Shown here one piece after another: positions 31,660 to 42,404 of a stretch of 64,000 nt of DNA; the stretch's first letter is position 1; every line of letters begins with the position of its first letter. Source of the DNA: Siphonodentalium dalli (taxonomy: Eukaryota; Mollusca; Scaphopoda; Gadilida; Siphonodentaliidae); contig CP136066.1 in NCBI GenBank assembly GCA_032622095.1, positions 147,343,559 to 147,407,558 of the forward strand, written 5' to 3'. The position numbers were made by a program, and so were the translations under genes. A model generated the notes under the pieces. The model saw only the letters and a program-made list of their open reading frames with translations, made no database searches and had not been told where the DNA came from.

Positions 31660-32295
31660 CCTTATTATACCCCCCGCAACGAAGTATAGGGGGGGATATA
31701 CTGGAGTCAGCTTGTCCGTCCGTCCGTGGACACAAATTTGTCCAGAGTTTTTCTCAGTCGTTTTGCTGATCAATTAATTTTCGCAACATGTATACTTTTG
31801 TCCGAGCTTTTATTCCTACATTTTTAGGTCAATTTTTTAAAAACGTGGCACAGATATTTAGTACCATGGGAACTTGTGCACCTGCGATTATGACGTCTGT
31901 CCGACATTTTTTGGTGGAGTTATCCCCCTTTTTCGACTTAGAATTTTTTTTGCAACATGCATAATTTTGTCTGAGCTTTTATTCCTACATTTTTCGGTCA
32001 ATGTTTTTTAATCTTGGCACTGATATTTAGTACCATGGGAACCTGTGCACCTGCGATTATGACGTCTGTCCGACATTTTTTGTGTGGAGTTATTCCCCTT
32101 TTTCGACTTAGAAACTTTTTCGCAACATGCATAATTTTGTCCCAGCTTTTATTCCTACATTTTTTGGTCAATAGGTTTAAGATTAGGGTTATGGTTGTAC
32201 ACCTGCAATGGGAACTGTTATTTTATTATTTTAACTAAATGTTTACTGACATGTGAAACAGGGGGGTATCTGTAGTCCCATTGAGACAGTCACAC
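31660..32295 (+). repeat. Dispersed repeat bounded by CCCCCC/GGGGGG words, three 160-170-bp inner units
   Basis: It starts TACCCCCCGCAACGAAGTAT with AGGGGGGGATATAC and TTGTCCGTCCGTCCGTGG. Three units follow (GCAACATGCATAATTTTGTC, TTTTATTCCTACATTTTT, GATATTTAGTACCATGGGAA, ATGACGTCTGTCCGACATTT). It ends GAAACAGGGGGGTATCTGTA. The ends resemble those of the 62430-62745 repeat. No coding capacity. Confidence 0.75.
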
Positions 32296-32479
32296 CTCGA
32301 GTTCTTTTTATAGCAATTGTATGGCCGTTGGCACAATAACTTGAACAAACATTAACAGTTTTTTGTAATATTTAGACCAACTTCGAAAACCAGGTTTGTC
32401 TGTTTTCTCTGAGTCAGACAAACCTTAGTTTGGCCCTTAGTTTGTCTATTATTAGACATTTTAAGACCGTTAGTGTGAT

Positions 32480-34225
32480 AAATTTAACAAATAATATGAT
32501 CATACGTAAAGGTAATTTGCACCCACTTGTTACTGTTCATGGGATTATCGGATGAAGTTTAATCTTTAGAAAGATTTGATGATATACCCTAACGTGACAC
32601 AAGAAAATAATATATACAATGTATGTAAATAATCACATATAACATAAATGTGGATGTTTAGCCTGTCTGGCCATCGACACAGTCCTGTCTGGAATTTTGC
32701 ACGCCGATGTTGGTTGTGACGTCATGATGTACATGTACGTCTTGATGTCATGTCACAAGAAGCAATCTTAAGGACTCTACGATCTTTCAATCGGAACATA
32801 TAGTTTCCGTTGTCGGCCTTGAACTTTGAGAATATTTTTTAGGCGGAAATACTGTTAGAAAATGGAAGATCAAAGCTAAACGGCCAGTAAAGCCTGGTAA
32901 AGCCCCTAGAATCCTTTTTGGGGGCAAATATATTTTATAATTTTATAAAATATGTAAACAAAACTTTTTCATGCAATTTCAGTTTTTGTTAACCAGGGCT
33001 TTGGTTTAATTTACATTCAATTTTTTAAATAGGAGCATGATGTTCCTACATATGATGAAGTATAGCTAACATTTACCGGAACAAAGTTTTTTATTTTTTG
33101 CCCTGGAGCATTTTGCTCAATTACACATTTCGAGGTGGTATTAATCAATACAAAATGGCGGCCATCGCCAACAATAATTTTTTGGACTCGGCTGACCCTT
33201 GAGTTATGAATAAATTATTTTATTTTAGGTAAGTTCAATCTATTTTTAGATTGGACTGAAAAAGTCGATTTGTATATCTCATATCCGCATACGTATACCC
33301 TAGGTCGCTTCGCTTCCATGGCTTCACCGCGGGAGAGCGGGCGCTAGTATGATCATAAGTAAACCTAATATGCGCCCGTTTGTTACTGTTCATGGGATTA
33401 TCAGATTAAATTAAATAATCTTTAGAAGGATTTGATGATAAACTATAAAACAAGAAAATCATATATATGTAAATAATCACATATAACGTAAATGTTTGAC
33501 AGTTGTGTCGTTTAGCCTGCCAGTGTAACAAGAGTCTCAGCTATCTGGCCATCGACACAGTCATGTCGGGAGTTTTACGCGCTGATGTAGGTTGTGACGT
33601 CATTATGTACGTCTTGATGTCATGACGCCTTTACTGGTATTCCAAGAAGTTATCCTAAAAGGCCTCTGCGATCTATCAATCGGAACTTATAGTTTCCGTT
33701 TGTCGGCCTTGAACTTTGAGAATAAATCATCAATCTTTTGGGGTGGAAATACCGTTAGAAAATGGAAGATAATATCTAAACGGCCAGTAAGGCCCCTATA
33801 TTCCTCTTTCGGCTGCTTTCGGGGCAATTATTTTTATTAATTTTACAAAGTATGTAAAGAAAACTTTTTCATACAATTTCACTCTTTGTTAATCAGAGCT
33901 TTGGTTTAATTTACATTCAATTTTTTAAATATCTTTGGCTTTAGGAGCATGCTGTTCCTACATATGATTAAGTATAGCTAACATTTGCGGGAACAAAGTT
34001 TTTTTATTTTTGCCCTGGAGCATTTTGCCTGATTACACATTTCGAGGTGATCAATACAAAATGGCGGCCGTCGCCAACAATAATTTTTTGGACTCCGCTG
34101 ACCCTTGAGTTATGAATAAATTATTATATTTTAGGTAAGTTCAATCTATTTTTAGAGTGGGCTGAAAAAGTTAATTAGTATATCTCATATTCGCATGTAT
34201 GTGTACCCTAGCTTCCGCGGCCGCT
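32480..34225 (+). repeat. Diverged tandem duplication, two copies of about 0.86 kb
   Basis: 32490-33330 and 33350-34225 share order and sequence: TTACTGTTCATGGGATTATC, GTAAATAATCACATATAAC, CTGGCCATCGACACAGTC, GTTGTGACGTCATNATGTAC, GTCGGCCTTGAACTTTGAGA, TACAAAATGGCGGCC, CAACAATAATTTTTTGGACT and GGTAAGTTCAATCTATTTTTAG. Differences are small indels and substitutions. Both keep a TGACGTCA-like word and AAAATGGCGGCC. No persistent reading frame is seen. Confidence 0.88.
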
Positions 34226-34289
34226 ATGAACTGATGGATCTATCGCAACTGTCGAGATTGAGATAACAAAATGAGGTTTTTCCAATTAT

Positions 34290-34480
34290 TAGTTCAACTT
34301 GACAAAGTCAGGTTTGAGTTAGTGCCATGGTTTCGTGTCCATCTGTGTGTAAGTCTGTCCATCAACATTTTCTGTTAGCACACTCTACAGGTCACATCTC
34401 TCAACTGATCATCACCAAACTTCATATGGATCTTCGGGGTCACCTCTAGATGGGAGTCATCAATTACATTTTCATGTCAC
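34290..34480 (+). repeat. Single unit of the TAGCTCAAC/ATGGCCGCC repeat family
   Basis: AGTTCAACTTGACAAAGTCA, GTTTGAGTTAGTGCCATGG, CCATCAACATTTTCTG, then CTGATCATCACCAAACTTCA and CACCTCTAGATGGGAG. This is the start of the family, cut short before the ATGGCC block. Confidence 0.7.
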
Positions 34481-34609
34481 ATTATAATTTACTGGTGGTC
34501 CTCGATAAATAGAGAATACCTATAGTTTTTTAATGAATACCATAATTATTTCCACTGCTAGTCACAAATGAAATAATAAGGGATTCATTCTATTTATTAT
34601 ATGCTTTAA

Positions 34610-35573
34610 AGACATATTATGTACTTGTTCGGGTGTATGAAACTGATAAGTTAGTACTCAGGTGCTATGCCAACTGGAGGAATGTAGCATTCTACTAACA
34701 TCGCCGAAAATCTCAAGCAAATCTACCGTACCACTCCAAAGAAAACATCGTCTGAACTATGCTCAATTGTAAATATTTACTACTCGATTCGGGACGCATC
34801 TATCGGCAATAAACTAACGAAAATGAATTCGCCATCGAGTCACTGCATTTAATTGTCCACCGAAAATTTTCGGTTCGTCCGGAGTTATATATAACTCCAG
34901 TAATGATCATCCGATTTGATTGAAACTTGGTATGTAGGTGTCTCAACCAAGAACACAGGTGCTCTGCAATTCTGGGTTTTATCAGATGTTCTTTTATGGA
35001 GTTATTTCCCTTTTTTTCAACTTTTGTTTTACTTAGAAAATTTCTCACTTTTTCGGTTTCCGGATGATATCTCAAGTTTGGATCCTTTAATTGCAAATTT
35101 ATGTGGATCAGTCATATCAAGATACAGGTTGAGTTCGAATTTGAGTTTGATCCGATGATTTTTCCTAGAGTTATGGACTTTTTTCGACTTTGAAAATTTT
35201 CTGTATGAGGGTACGTTCATGGTGTAATCAACTCCTCCTACAGTTTTGATCGTAGATATTTGAAACTTCAGAGTATTGTTACCCACATATTGGAGATGTG
35301 CAACATGTATATAGATGACGGAACAATTATTTCTTTACGGAATTATTAACCCTTTCGACTTAAAAAATTTCAACATTTTTTTTTATTTCTTTAACAAAGC
35401 GGCGTCGACTTGCTACGTTTTCGGGGGACACTGTGGTCAGCTGACCTTTTATTAATATATAAGAATGACAGTGTTTGTTGACAATTTACATATAATATTT
35501 GTAATACAACTACTTTGAACAAGATTATTCTCCATTTCTATTTGATCACGCTACCGGAGTGTTTCACATCACT
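34610..35573. mobile_element. TTAA-flanked element 'AGACATATT', copy 2, carrying a different nested insertion
   Basis: TTAA at 34606-34609 and 35574-35577. The ends AGACATATTATGTACTTGTT and GTGTTTCACATCACTT match copies at 8101 and 42916. It lacks the Harbinger-like insert of copy 1 but is interrupted at 34855 by another 0.6-kb sequence. Confidence 0.82.
34855..35450 (+). mobile_element. Nested 0.6-kb insertion, class unknown
   Basis: It starts GTCCACCGAAAATTTTCGGT and ends near TTTTCGGGGGACACTGTGGT...GACCTTTT, so the ends share GTCC-x-CCGAAAA in inverted form. ATT borders both sides. The interior has repeated TTTCGACTT/TTATTTCCC words. A partial copy is at 26352-26634. Confidence 0.68.
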
Positions 35574-35891
35574 TTAACCATGTCAATAATTAATATTTTT
35601 AATGCTTAGAGTTACTAACTTTGCAGCATTTGCACTTATAATAGCACTACAAAATAAACAATACACGAACCAATCAGCTGATACATGTAGATAGCAAACC
35701 ACTTTCAAGTGATGACGTCTTTCGGCAAGCTACAGTTCAGCTGATTTTACCGGAAGTAAGCTACAGTGAAGTTATCATTTTTGAATAACAAAATGATATC
35801 TCTACTGTCAGTCTAGACACTAAATACAATATTTATGTTGCATCAATGTCCCACTATTTAATGGGGAAGCATATGATAAATTGTATTTTAA

Positions 35892-36132
35892 CCTTTTCAT
35901 GATGGGAGCTGGTGCTGCATTAAGTATCCTGTGCCAGTGAATTCTCTTATACTGCGAGGCTCCCATAGGGAACCTCTCATCTATAGGGGAATGCACTTGG
36001 TCAAGGAAAATATTGTTAGGCCAATGTATTCTGTTATATATTCGAGGTGCCATATGGAAGACTCGCATATATAAGAGAATGCATTGGCATAGGAATATTT
36101 AAAATTTTCAGGAAGCTCCAGTCATGGAAGGG
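35892..36132. mobile_element. piggyBac-like miniature, 'ATGACTGGAGC' family, copy 1
   Basis: TTAA at 35888-35891 and 36133-36136 flank CCTTTTCATGATGGGAGCTG ... AGCTCCAGTCATGGAAGG. The inside is built of two hairpins around ATATGCGAGGCTCCC/GGGAACCTC and TGCATTCTCTTATATA-type arms. TTAA plus CCCTT ends fit piggyBac-derived miniatures. Confidence 0.85.
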
Positions 36133-36355
36133 TTAATAGCATTTAGTGCTAATTGCTGTATGTTTTATATTTAATATTTTTATGTTGCATCTGCATCAAC
36201 TTATTGTGTCTTTACTAATATAACACTTTTGTGTCATAAACTGCTTAAAATTGTTTTTCTACGGTTTCTTTATTTCTTTATTTCTGTTTGATCATAGCCA
36301 TTTACTCTGACTGGAAGGGTCATTCTCACAGGGAACCAATCACATTCGCTTTTAA

Positions 36356-36571
36356 CCCTTTCAGTGCCAAGTCCGATTTTTGTATCAACCCATATTTCCT
36401 TGATCATTTTTCAAATTTATTGATTATAATAATGTGATACATTGATGGAAAGAGCTCTTAGAGCTCTTAGAGCTCTTTCCATCAATGTATCACATTATTA
36501 TAATCAATAAATTTGAAAAATGATCAAGGAAATATGGGTTGATACAAAAATCGGACTTGGCACTGAAAGGG
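36356..36571. mobile_element. piggyBac-like palindromic miniature, 'CAGTGCCAAGTCCG' family
   Basis: TTAA at 36352-36355 and 36572-36575. The 216 bp are an almost perfect palindrome: CCCTTTCAGTGCCAAGTCCG, ATTTTTGTATCAACCCATAT, TTGATTATAATAATGTGATA, GATGGAAAGAGCTCTTAGAG and their complements. A near-identical copy lies at 63606-63818. Confidence 0.9.
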
Positions 36572-36751
36572 TTAAAGATTTTTCATCATGTGCTAGATAA
36601 GACTTCCAGAAGGCATATGACACACGTGAATTGTGCAAATCATGCGATTCAAGCTGGAATGGTGAACTTTGCATCTTCGTGAACTTCTGCTGATTTCTAT
36701 GAAATTACATTTTATTTTTCTGGTCATCTATTGTGTATATATGAGTCACAA

Positions 36752-36842
36752 TTCTATACAAAATTTATTAACCAAGTGCACTAAATTTGATTCAAGCCGA
36801 ACTTTGAATTTAGTGGACGAGGTTAATAAATTTTGTATAGAA
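36752..36842. repeat. 91-bp inverted repeat
   Basis: TTCTATACAAAATTTATTAA-CC pairs with GG-TTAATAAATTTTGTATAG-AA. The loop holds weaker CTAAATTTGATTC/TTTGAATTTAG pairing. Outer target duplication is unclear. Confidence 0.75.
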
Positions 36843-36959
36843 ATGCGACAAATTTGAGATCCATTTTAGCAAGGATCAAGAGCTATGCTGGGCATGGCAA
36901 AATACGCCCAGTGTGCTTTAATGACCTGTTCACAAACAATGGCAGTGACACTAAATTGT

Positions 36960-37545
36960 AGTAACCTCAAATATTGAAAATTCTAATTCGAAAAGAGCCG
37001 TAAGTCAGTAAAAAATATTTGGACCAAACCTATAATCGAACTTGACATGTAGTTTGGTCTGGAAAGCTCATATACCGAATTTGGCTCCAATAAAATAAAC
37101 CAAACTAAAGTTATCATCCGGAAACCTCAAATATTGAAAATTCTAAGTCGAAAAGAGCCATAAGTCAGTAAAAATTATTTGGATCAAACCCATAATCGAA
37201 CTTGACCTGTATTTTGGTTTGGTCTGAAAAACTCACATACCAAATTTGGTTCTGATAAAATAACCAAACTAAAGTTATCATCTGGAAACCCCAAATATTT
37301 AAAATTCTAAGTCGAAAAGAGCAATAAGTCAGTTAAAAATAATCGGAACGAACCCAAATTTGAACTTGACTTGTAATTTCGTCTGAAAAACTCACATACC
37401 AAATTTAGTTACGATAATATAACCCAAACTAAAGTTTTCATCCGGAAACAAAAACTGCTAACGGACGGACGGACAGACAGCTAGACCAATCACATAATAT
37501 GGCCGATTTTTCAAAGGGCACATAAAAATGATCTTGAAACGGCCT
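36960..37545 (+). repeat. Three tandem 161-bp units with a GGACGGACGGACAG end
   Basis: Units begin CCTCAAATATTGAAAATTCT near 36966, 37127 and 37288. They contain AAAAGAGCCRTAAGTCAGT and CATACCAAATTTGG. The last passes into CTAACGGACGGACGGACAGA and CACATAATATGGCC, an end type shared with other dispersed repeats here. Confidence 0.85.
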
Positions 37546-37706
37546 GGGTCAAACAAATAATATTTATTTCCTTATCACAACCAAAGAGGAACTAAAGACA
37601 CCTTCAAAGAAAAAATACAGTTTCATTTTAAATGTCTTTTCATGTGGACAAAATTTTTCAACCACCCAACCACCATTATCACCCATGTTTATCTCACATT
37701 CAACCA

Positions 37707-37853
37707 AGCCTTGAAATAGTGTGTCTGTCATTTGCAGAATGAGGTCCCCAGAGGGTGAATTTGGTGATGCTACCCCGCATAGCGGGGTAGCATCACTAAA
37801 TTCACCCTCTGGGGGCCTCATTCTGCAAATGACAGACACACTATTTCAAGGCT
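37707..37853. mobile_element. Single near-perfect hairpin of the composite family
   Basis: A 147-bp palindrome: AGCCTTGAAATAGTGTGTCT, GTCATTTGCAGAATGAGGTC, CCCAGAGGGTGAATTTGGTG, centre ACCCCGC/GCGGGGT. This is the family's simplest form, with arms of about 70 bp. It produces mirror-image open frames on the two strands. Confidence 0.9.
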
Positions 37854-38077
37854 CACATTCAACACTCAACACTCAACACAACTTGAATATCATAATTATT
37901 TTCTAATTAACATAATAATAAAGTTTCGGCATTGGCATTGATATCATTGCATTAAAGCTCTTACATCATGGCATGTGCTGATAATACACGTGTGGCTTAC
38001 TAAAATCATATGAGGCCATTTTTAATGGCTAATTATGTGATAAAATCTCATAGTTACTCTTTGACTTCTGCATTTAA

Positions 38078-38474
38078 AGGTACTCAATCCGATCAGAGGG
38101 TCCTATATTACTATTTCTTATTTGATTCGAGTCGAGGAACCCACCCATCAAAGCTCAGAGTTATTAGATATTGATTTTTGAAATTTGTAATTTTCTCGAG
38201 ATGTGTACTAATAATTTCCACAGAAGCCCTTATTCAAACAGACGAAGATGGATAACTCTAAAATCAAGTGTATTAATAACGCAATTTTGACTGAGGCCAT
38301 CCTTTTGACGGTGTGTTTCTGGGCCAGAAAAAATAGAAATAACAAAACTTCAAAAATTGATATCTGATCACTCTTGAGCGTTTATAGGTAGGTTCCTCGA
38401 TTCGAATCAATTATTTTTTATCCCCTAAGCCAAAGAAATAGTAATTTATGAGGGCCTGATCGGATTGAGTACCT
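38078..38474. mobile_element. Kolobok-like TTAA miniature 'AGGTACTCAATCCGATC', copy 1
   Basis: TTAA at 38074-38077 and 38475-38478. The ends AGGTACTCAATCCGATCAG and CTGATCGGATTGAGTACCT are complementary, and further paired blocks lie inside (GAGGAACCC / GGTTCCTCGA). A diverged copy is at 49954-50391. Confidence 0.85.
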
Positions 38475-38529
38475 TTAATGTTTCTTTAGTTGAATGAAGT
38501 CACTTGGATATCTTCTTGCGAAACTTCAT

Positions 38530-38785
38530 TCAGTTCTTTAATCTACCCTATTCAGTTATAAAAGTATACACTGGAATGGTCTATTATTAATTTGGAGGAG
38601 TGTACAGGATACATAAGCAGACGACAGACAAAAACAGATAATAAAAGTGCAGAAGAATTCTATTTCATTGGTGGGAAACGTTTAGATAAAAAGTTCAATA
38701 TACGCAGTCGTTTATTAAACCTATTATCTGAACATTTCCTAAGGGAACTACTCGTCAATGAGTATTTAGTATAGAAGTGGTTAAA
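38530..38785. mobile_element. 'CCCTTTCTATACT' TTAA family, left end lost
   Basis: CAGTTATAAAAGTATACACT, GGAATGGTCTATTATTAATTT, CATAAGCAGACGACAGACA, TCTGAACATTTCCTAAGGGA and the right end TAGTATAGAAGTGG-TTAA match 58142-58392. Confidence 0.65.
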
Positions 38786-38863
38786 TTAAAAGCATGGTAT
38801 TTAAGTGTACAGTTTTGGAAACCTAGAACAGGTATCTAATCTGACAATATGCATAATTCACAC

Positions 38864-39320
38864 AAGCCTGAGTTTAATGTGCCTGTCATTTGCAGAATAA
38901 GGTCCCCAGAGGGTGAATTTAATGAAGCTATCCTGCATAGTGGGCTGGCATCACCAAATTCACCCTCTGGGGACCTCATCTGCATGGCCTCATCTACTAT
39001 GGGAGACATAGACTCAGATTGAAGTTCCCAAATGGTGAATAATGTGATGTATACCCATTGGTAACCTCGATTATGCAATGTGTCGTCTGCCAATTTGGTG
39101 ATATGGAGAAACTAAACTAAAAAAGAAATATAATCTATGGGAAGAAGTTTATATAGAAATTGGTAATAAACAAACTTTCCAGAGAAGATGAGGCCTAAGC
39201 AGAATGAGGTCCCCAGAGAGTGAATTTAGTGATGCCAGCCCAGTCTGGGGGATAGCATTACTAAGTTCACCCTCTGGGGACCTCATTCTGCAAATAAAAG
39301 GCCCACTAAACTCAAGCCTG
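38864..39320. mobile_element. Hairpin-composite element, full copy
   Basis: Outer arms AAGCCTGAGTTTAATGTGCC and GGCCCACTAAACTCAAGCCTG pair. The left hairpin is 38893-38985, a 200-bp spacer follows (GACATAGACTCAGATTGAAG, GGTAACCTCGATTATGCAA), then the right hairpin at 39205-39293. Each hairpin uses AGGTCCCCAGAGGGTGAATT-type arms. Confidence 0.85.
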
Positions 39321-39547
39321 TTCAGGGTTGTTGCCAGGGTATTTTTGTTGTTGCCATTTCTGATGTTTTTGGCCATTATTCAGAAAATTTGGCCCAATTT
39401 AAAAACCAAAATATGGGATCATCATGAGAACAGAAACTAAAACAAAAATATAAAGGAAAATGAACACAAAGAACTGAACAATTTCAAGTTTGACACCAGA
39501 GGTGTTGACCTTTTATGTAGCATAAACCACTACCAGCAAAAAACTTA

Positions 39548-39751
39548 CAGTAATGCCCTAAGTAATCGACCCCTTAACCACAGCAGAATTATGGGTAACT
39601 TTTCAGGATTTAGTCGGAAATATGGCTTGTTGCCATTCATCAGAAAGCTCTCGGAGAGAGCTTTCCTATGAATGGCAACAAGCCATATTTCCGACTAAAT
39701 CCTGAAAAGTTACTGCTGTGGTAAAGGAGTCGATTATTTAGGGCATTACTG
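39548..39751. mobile_element. TA-flanked palindromic miniature, copy C
   Basis: CAGTAATGCCCTAAGTAATC ends with TA on both sides. The right arm lacks CCCATAATT beside TTACTGCTG, so the palindrome has one asymmetric 9-bp deletion. Confidence 0.85.
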
Positions 39752-39769
39752 TAATTTTGACTTCATTAA

Positions 39770-40009
39770 CCCTTCCATGACTGGATCTTCTTGAAATTTT
39801 GCGAAAACCCTGTGCCAATGCATTCTCTTATATATAAGAGATCTTATATATAAGAGAATACATTGGCTGAACAGTATTTACCTTGACTTTGTAAGTCAGT
39901 GCATTCTCTTATATATGCGAGGCTTCCTATGGGCGACTCGCATATATAAGAAAATGCAAGGGCACAGGGTCTTTAATGCTGCACCACCGCGGCTCCCGCC
40001 ATTAAGGGG
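39770..40009. mobile_element. piggyBac-like 'ATGACTGGAGC' miniature, copy 2
   Basis: TTAA at 39766-39769; the right flank has become TTAT (40010-40013). Inner hairpins ATTCTCTTATATATAAGAGA and GCATTCTCTTATATATGCGA with AGGCTTCCTATGGGCGACTC. Confidence 0.8.
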
Positions 40010-40304
40010 TTATGGTGTACATATACAAGTCACTTTCAGTGTATATTTGGTATGGCAATTATGAGAAAGAAAATTGCATCTCAGTTATCTGAATCATCAA
40101 GTTTTGTCTGGTTACAATGTGGGCTTAAATAGCCATTGTCGATGCATTAAGAGTCAATTTTCCATAAACCCCTTAATTTGGTTACAGCAACAATTTCTAA
40201 GAGAATTGGCAAAAAAAAAATCATTTGGCAAAGAAAAATTTGGCGGCGTTCAGCACAGACTCTGCAGATGCTCTTATCTCTAAAATAAATTCTCCAAACA
40301 TTAA

Positions 40305-40548
40305 CCCTTTCTATACTAAACACTGATTGACAAGTAGTTCCCTTATGTTCTCATTTGACCAGAGGTCGTTTGTTGAACTTGTTATCTGAACTTTCCCCAG
40401 GAATGAATACGATTCCAGCAAGCGGTGCACGTGTATTATCTTTTTTGTTTGCTTTTTATTTTAACGAACACCCCTCCAAATGAATAACAGATCATTCCAA
40501 TACGCACTTTTATAACTGAATGGGAGAATCCATTCAGTAACGAAAGGG
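40305..40548. mobile_element. TTAA-flanked 'CCCTTTCTATACTAAA' miniature, complete
   Basis: TTAA at 40301-40304 and 40549-40552. The left end CCCTTTCTATACTAAAC pairs loosely with the right end CAGTAACGAAAGGG. The interior has TTGTTGAACTTGTTATCTGA and CCTCCAAATGAATAACAGAT, shared with other copies in inverted orientation. Confidence 0.82.
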
Positions 40549-40708
40549 TTAATATATATTCAAGACAGACCTGAAATACTTTCTATTTATGAATGCATGG
40601 AAAAGTTGAGAAACAACAACATTCTGGAGAAATCATGTTATTTCCCAATAAAAAAAACTTTGCATTGAACATAGATGCTCGATAGCAGTCTACATAATAC
40701 GTTTCTTA

Positions 40709-41794
40709 TCAAGCTAAGGTCACTCTGAGCGATATATTCTCCTTCACGATAAAGTCAAATTTATTCTGCCATGACTTGTATGGATCTGATGGCTTTGTGG
40801 CCAAAATGGCCCATTTAGTTTTATTCACCGAAGTTCCTTCTTTATCCATCCCCCTCAAAACTGGAGTAAGGTTCTTCGACCGGTTCCCAGCCAGTCTTGG
40901 CGGTGTGGTTTTATATTCATCACTCGGGTTTGTAACATCCCACTTCAATCCCACAGTATTATTTTTAGCCAGCGGATTTCGAAATTCCGCCTTCTTGAAT
41001 GCGTACACAAAAGAATCGCTTTTAGTGCTCCTTTGGCTTTTGACAGAGAATGGTGTTGGTGCAGCCTCACTACGTGTGTCTATATCTGCCATCACCACTT
41101 CTTCTGGCTCACCAAAAGTAACATGACGACCTTTATTTTTACGAGAACCAATCTTCATTTCGTCAAACCTCATTTTAATTGTTTCGTAATCAATTTTTTG
41201 CTCCACTTTTGCATCTGGATGTTTTCTGGTGTTTTTTCTTAGAGAGTCACTACTGAATCTATTTTTAGGTACGAAAACTCCTCCTACTTTATCAACAATA
41301 ACAGGTACATCTTTATCATCCTCAATACGGAACGGACTAACCAGGGGTCTTCGTGGTGTACTATTAATGATGCTACTGTCTGTCGCTGGATTATTTTTTG
41401 ACAAATTGATGCCAGAAAAAAATGAATCGCAAGTCATAAGAGAAGTTTTTGTATCCATCCTGTCTAGAGATTTTGGTAGGCTTTCCGATATTTGGGTTTG
41501 AACATGTGAATATCTTTCAAACACATCCTGACTTTTTTGAGTTTTTGGTTTGAAATTTTTTTCTTGAGAAGGTTTAGTTTCTGGGTAAGTTCTGTGGGTT
41601 TTCATGTTAGATTTTGTTGACCTGGCCATGGAGTCTTTTGTAGTTTCCCTTGATGTCCGTAGTTTTACAGCAAGATTATTTGCCAACAGATTGATGTTGT
41701 GAACAGGCACACCCATATTGCTGCCTACACTTGGCACACTACCTCTGTTCGCACCGAAAGATAAGTTGCTATTAGTCCTCATTTTCAAGCTATC
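40709..41794 (-). CDS. Protein with RVxF-type PP1-docking motif, main exon
   Basis: Acceptor ATTTATGTTTCAG opens the exon at 41794 in the minus direction; the ATG at 41803 is intronic. The likely initiator is the Met at 41782 (AAAATGAGG), giving 357 residues to the stop at 40709. The protein is basic, Ser/Lys/Asn-rich and probably disordered. Near residue 230 is NKGRHVTFGEPEEVV, an RVxF docking motif followed by G-E as in the PP1-binding region of the Repo-Man/Ki-67 type. Later, KWDVTNPSDEYK and KWAILATKPSDPYK form an internal repeat (K-W ... P-S-D-x-Y-K). I do not recognise a named orthologue. An upstream non-coding exon is likely. Confidence 0.75.
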   Translation of the reverse strand, partial: DSLKMRTNSNLSFGANRGSVPSVGSNMGVPVHNINLLANNLAVKLRTSRETTKDSMARSTKSNMKTHRTYPETKPSQEKNFKPKTQKSQDVFERYSHVQTQISESLPKSLDRMDTKTSLMTCDSFFSGINLSKNNPATDSSIINSTPRRPLVSPFRIEDDKDVPVIVDKVGGVFVPKNRFSSDSLRKNTRKHPDAKVEQKIDYETIKMRFDEMKIGSRKNKGRHVTFGEPEEVVMADIDTRSEAAPTPFSVKSQRSTKSDSFVYAFKKAEFRNPLAKNNTVGLKWDVTNPSDEYKTTPPRLAGNRSKNLTPVLRGMDKEGTSVNKTKWAILATKPSDPYKSWQNKFDFIVKENISLRVTLA

Positions 41795-41866
41795 CTGAAA
41801 CATAAATAATCTAATTAGGGCACTTGACTAATTAGAGGCGCAATCCATGGTATTGACTTTGGTTAA

Positions 41867-42136
41867 CCCTTCCATGACTGGAGCGTCCTGAATTTTTTGT
41901 GGAAACCCTGTGCCAATGCATTCGCTTTAATATATATGCGCGTCTCCCATAGGGAGCCTTACATATATAAGAGAATGCCCAACAATATTTACCTTGACCT
42001 TGTAGGCAGTGCATTCTCTTATATTCGCAAGGCTCCCTATGGGAGACTCGCATACACATGTATATAAGAGAATGCTCTAGCACATGATCTTTAATGCTGC
42101 GCCAGTGCAGCTCCCGTCATGACCCTCAAGAAAAGG
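41867..42136. mobile_element. piggyBac-like 'ATGACTGGAGC' miniature, copy 3, in an intron
   Basis: TTAA at 41863-41866 and 42137-42140. It starts CCCTTCCATGACTGGAGCGT and has two inner hairpins (ATATGCGCGTCTCCC/GGGAGCC; ATATTCGCAAGGCTCCC). If the donor at 42202 is used, this element forms 270 of the 407 bases of the first intron of the RVxF gene. Confidence 0.85.
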
Positions 42137-42201
42137 TTAAGTTGACATTGATCGTTTTGGACAAATTTTCAGAAGTGATTTGAAACACTGCTGTGACTCA
42201 C

Positions 42202-42360
42202 AGCGAGTAAACTTTATTAACGCAGGCATTCGATATGTCAAAATCTTTCTTGTTTGTTTATCAGCGATTTGTTCGGGAATGTTTGTTGAATGACAGTTTG
42301 TTTGTTTACATTTTTGCACAGTTCAAACGTTGTTATGAAAGGGCAGAGCCGATGTTGTTT
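42202..42360 (-). other. Possible 5' non-coding exon and promoter of the RVxF gene
   Basis: Minus strand TACTCGCT|GTGAGTCAC at 42202 is a strong donor. Joining it to 41794 puts stop codons ahead of the Met at 41782 in that frame, so it can only be untranslated. The upper limit is a guess. No TATA or CCAAT box is obvious. Confidence 0.35.
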
Positions 42361-42404
42361 AATATTTTTCAAATATCAGTTGTGAAGAAAGCACATAATA
42401 TGTC

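Noticed and set aside
31726-32240. Short plus-strand frame in the C/G-bounded repeat
   Set aside because: It lies inside a three-unit tandem repeat with no conserved protein features.
37564-37906. Mirror-image proteins MSVICRMR-PEGEF on opposite strands
   Set aside because: They are an artefact of the near-perfect palindrome at 37707-37853.
41229-41501. Plus-strand frame opposite the RVxF exon
   Set aside because: It is antisense to a better-supported coding exon; its composition is Leu/Phe-rich shadow sequence.
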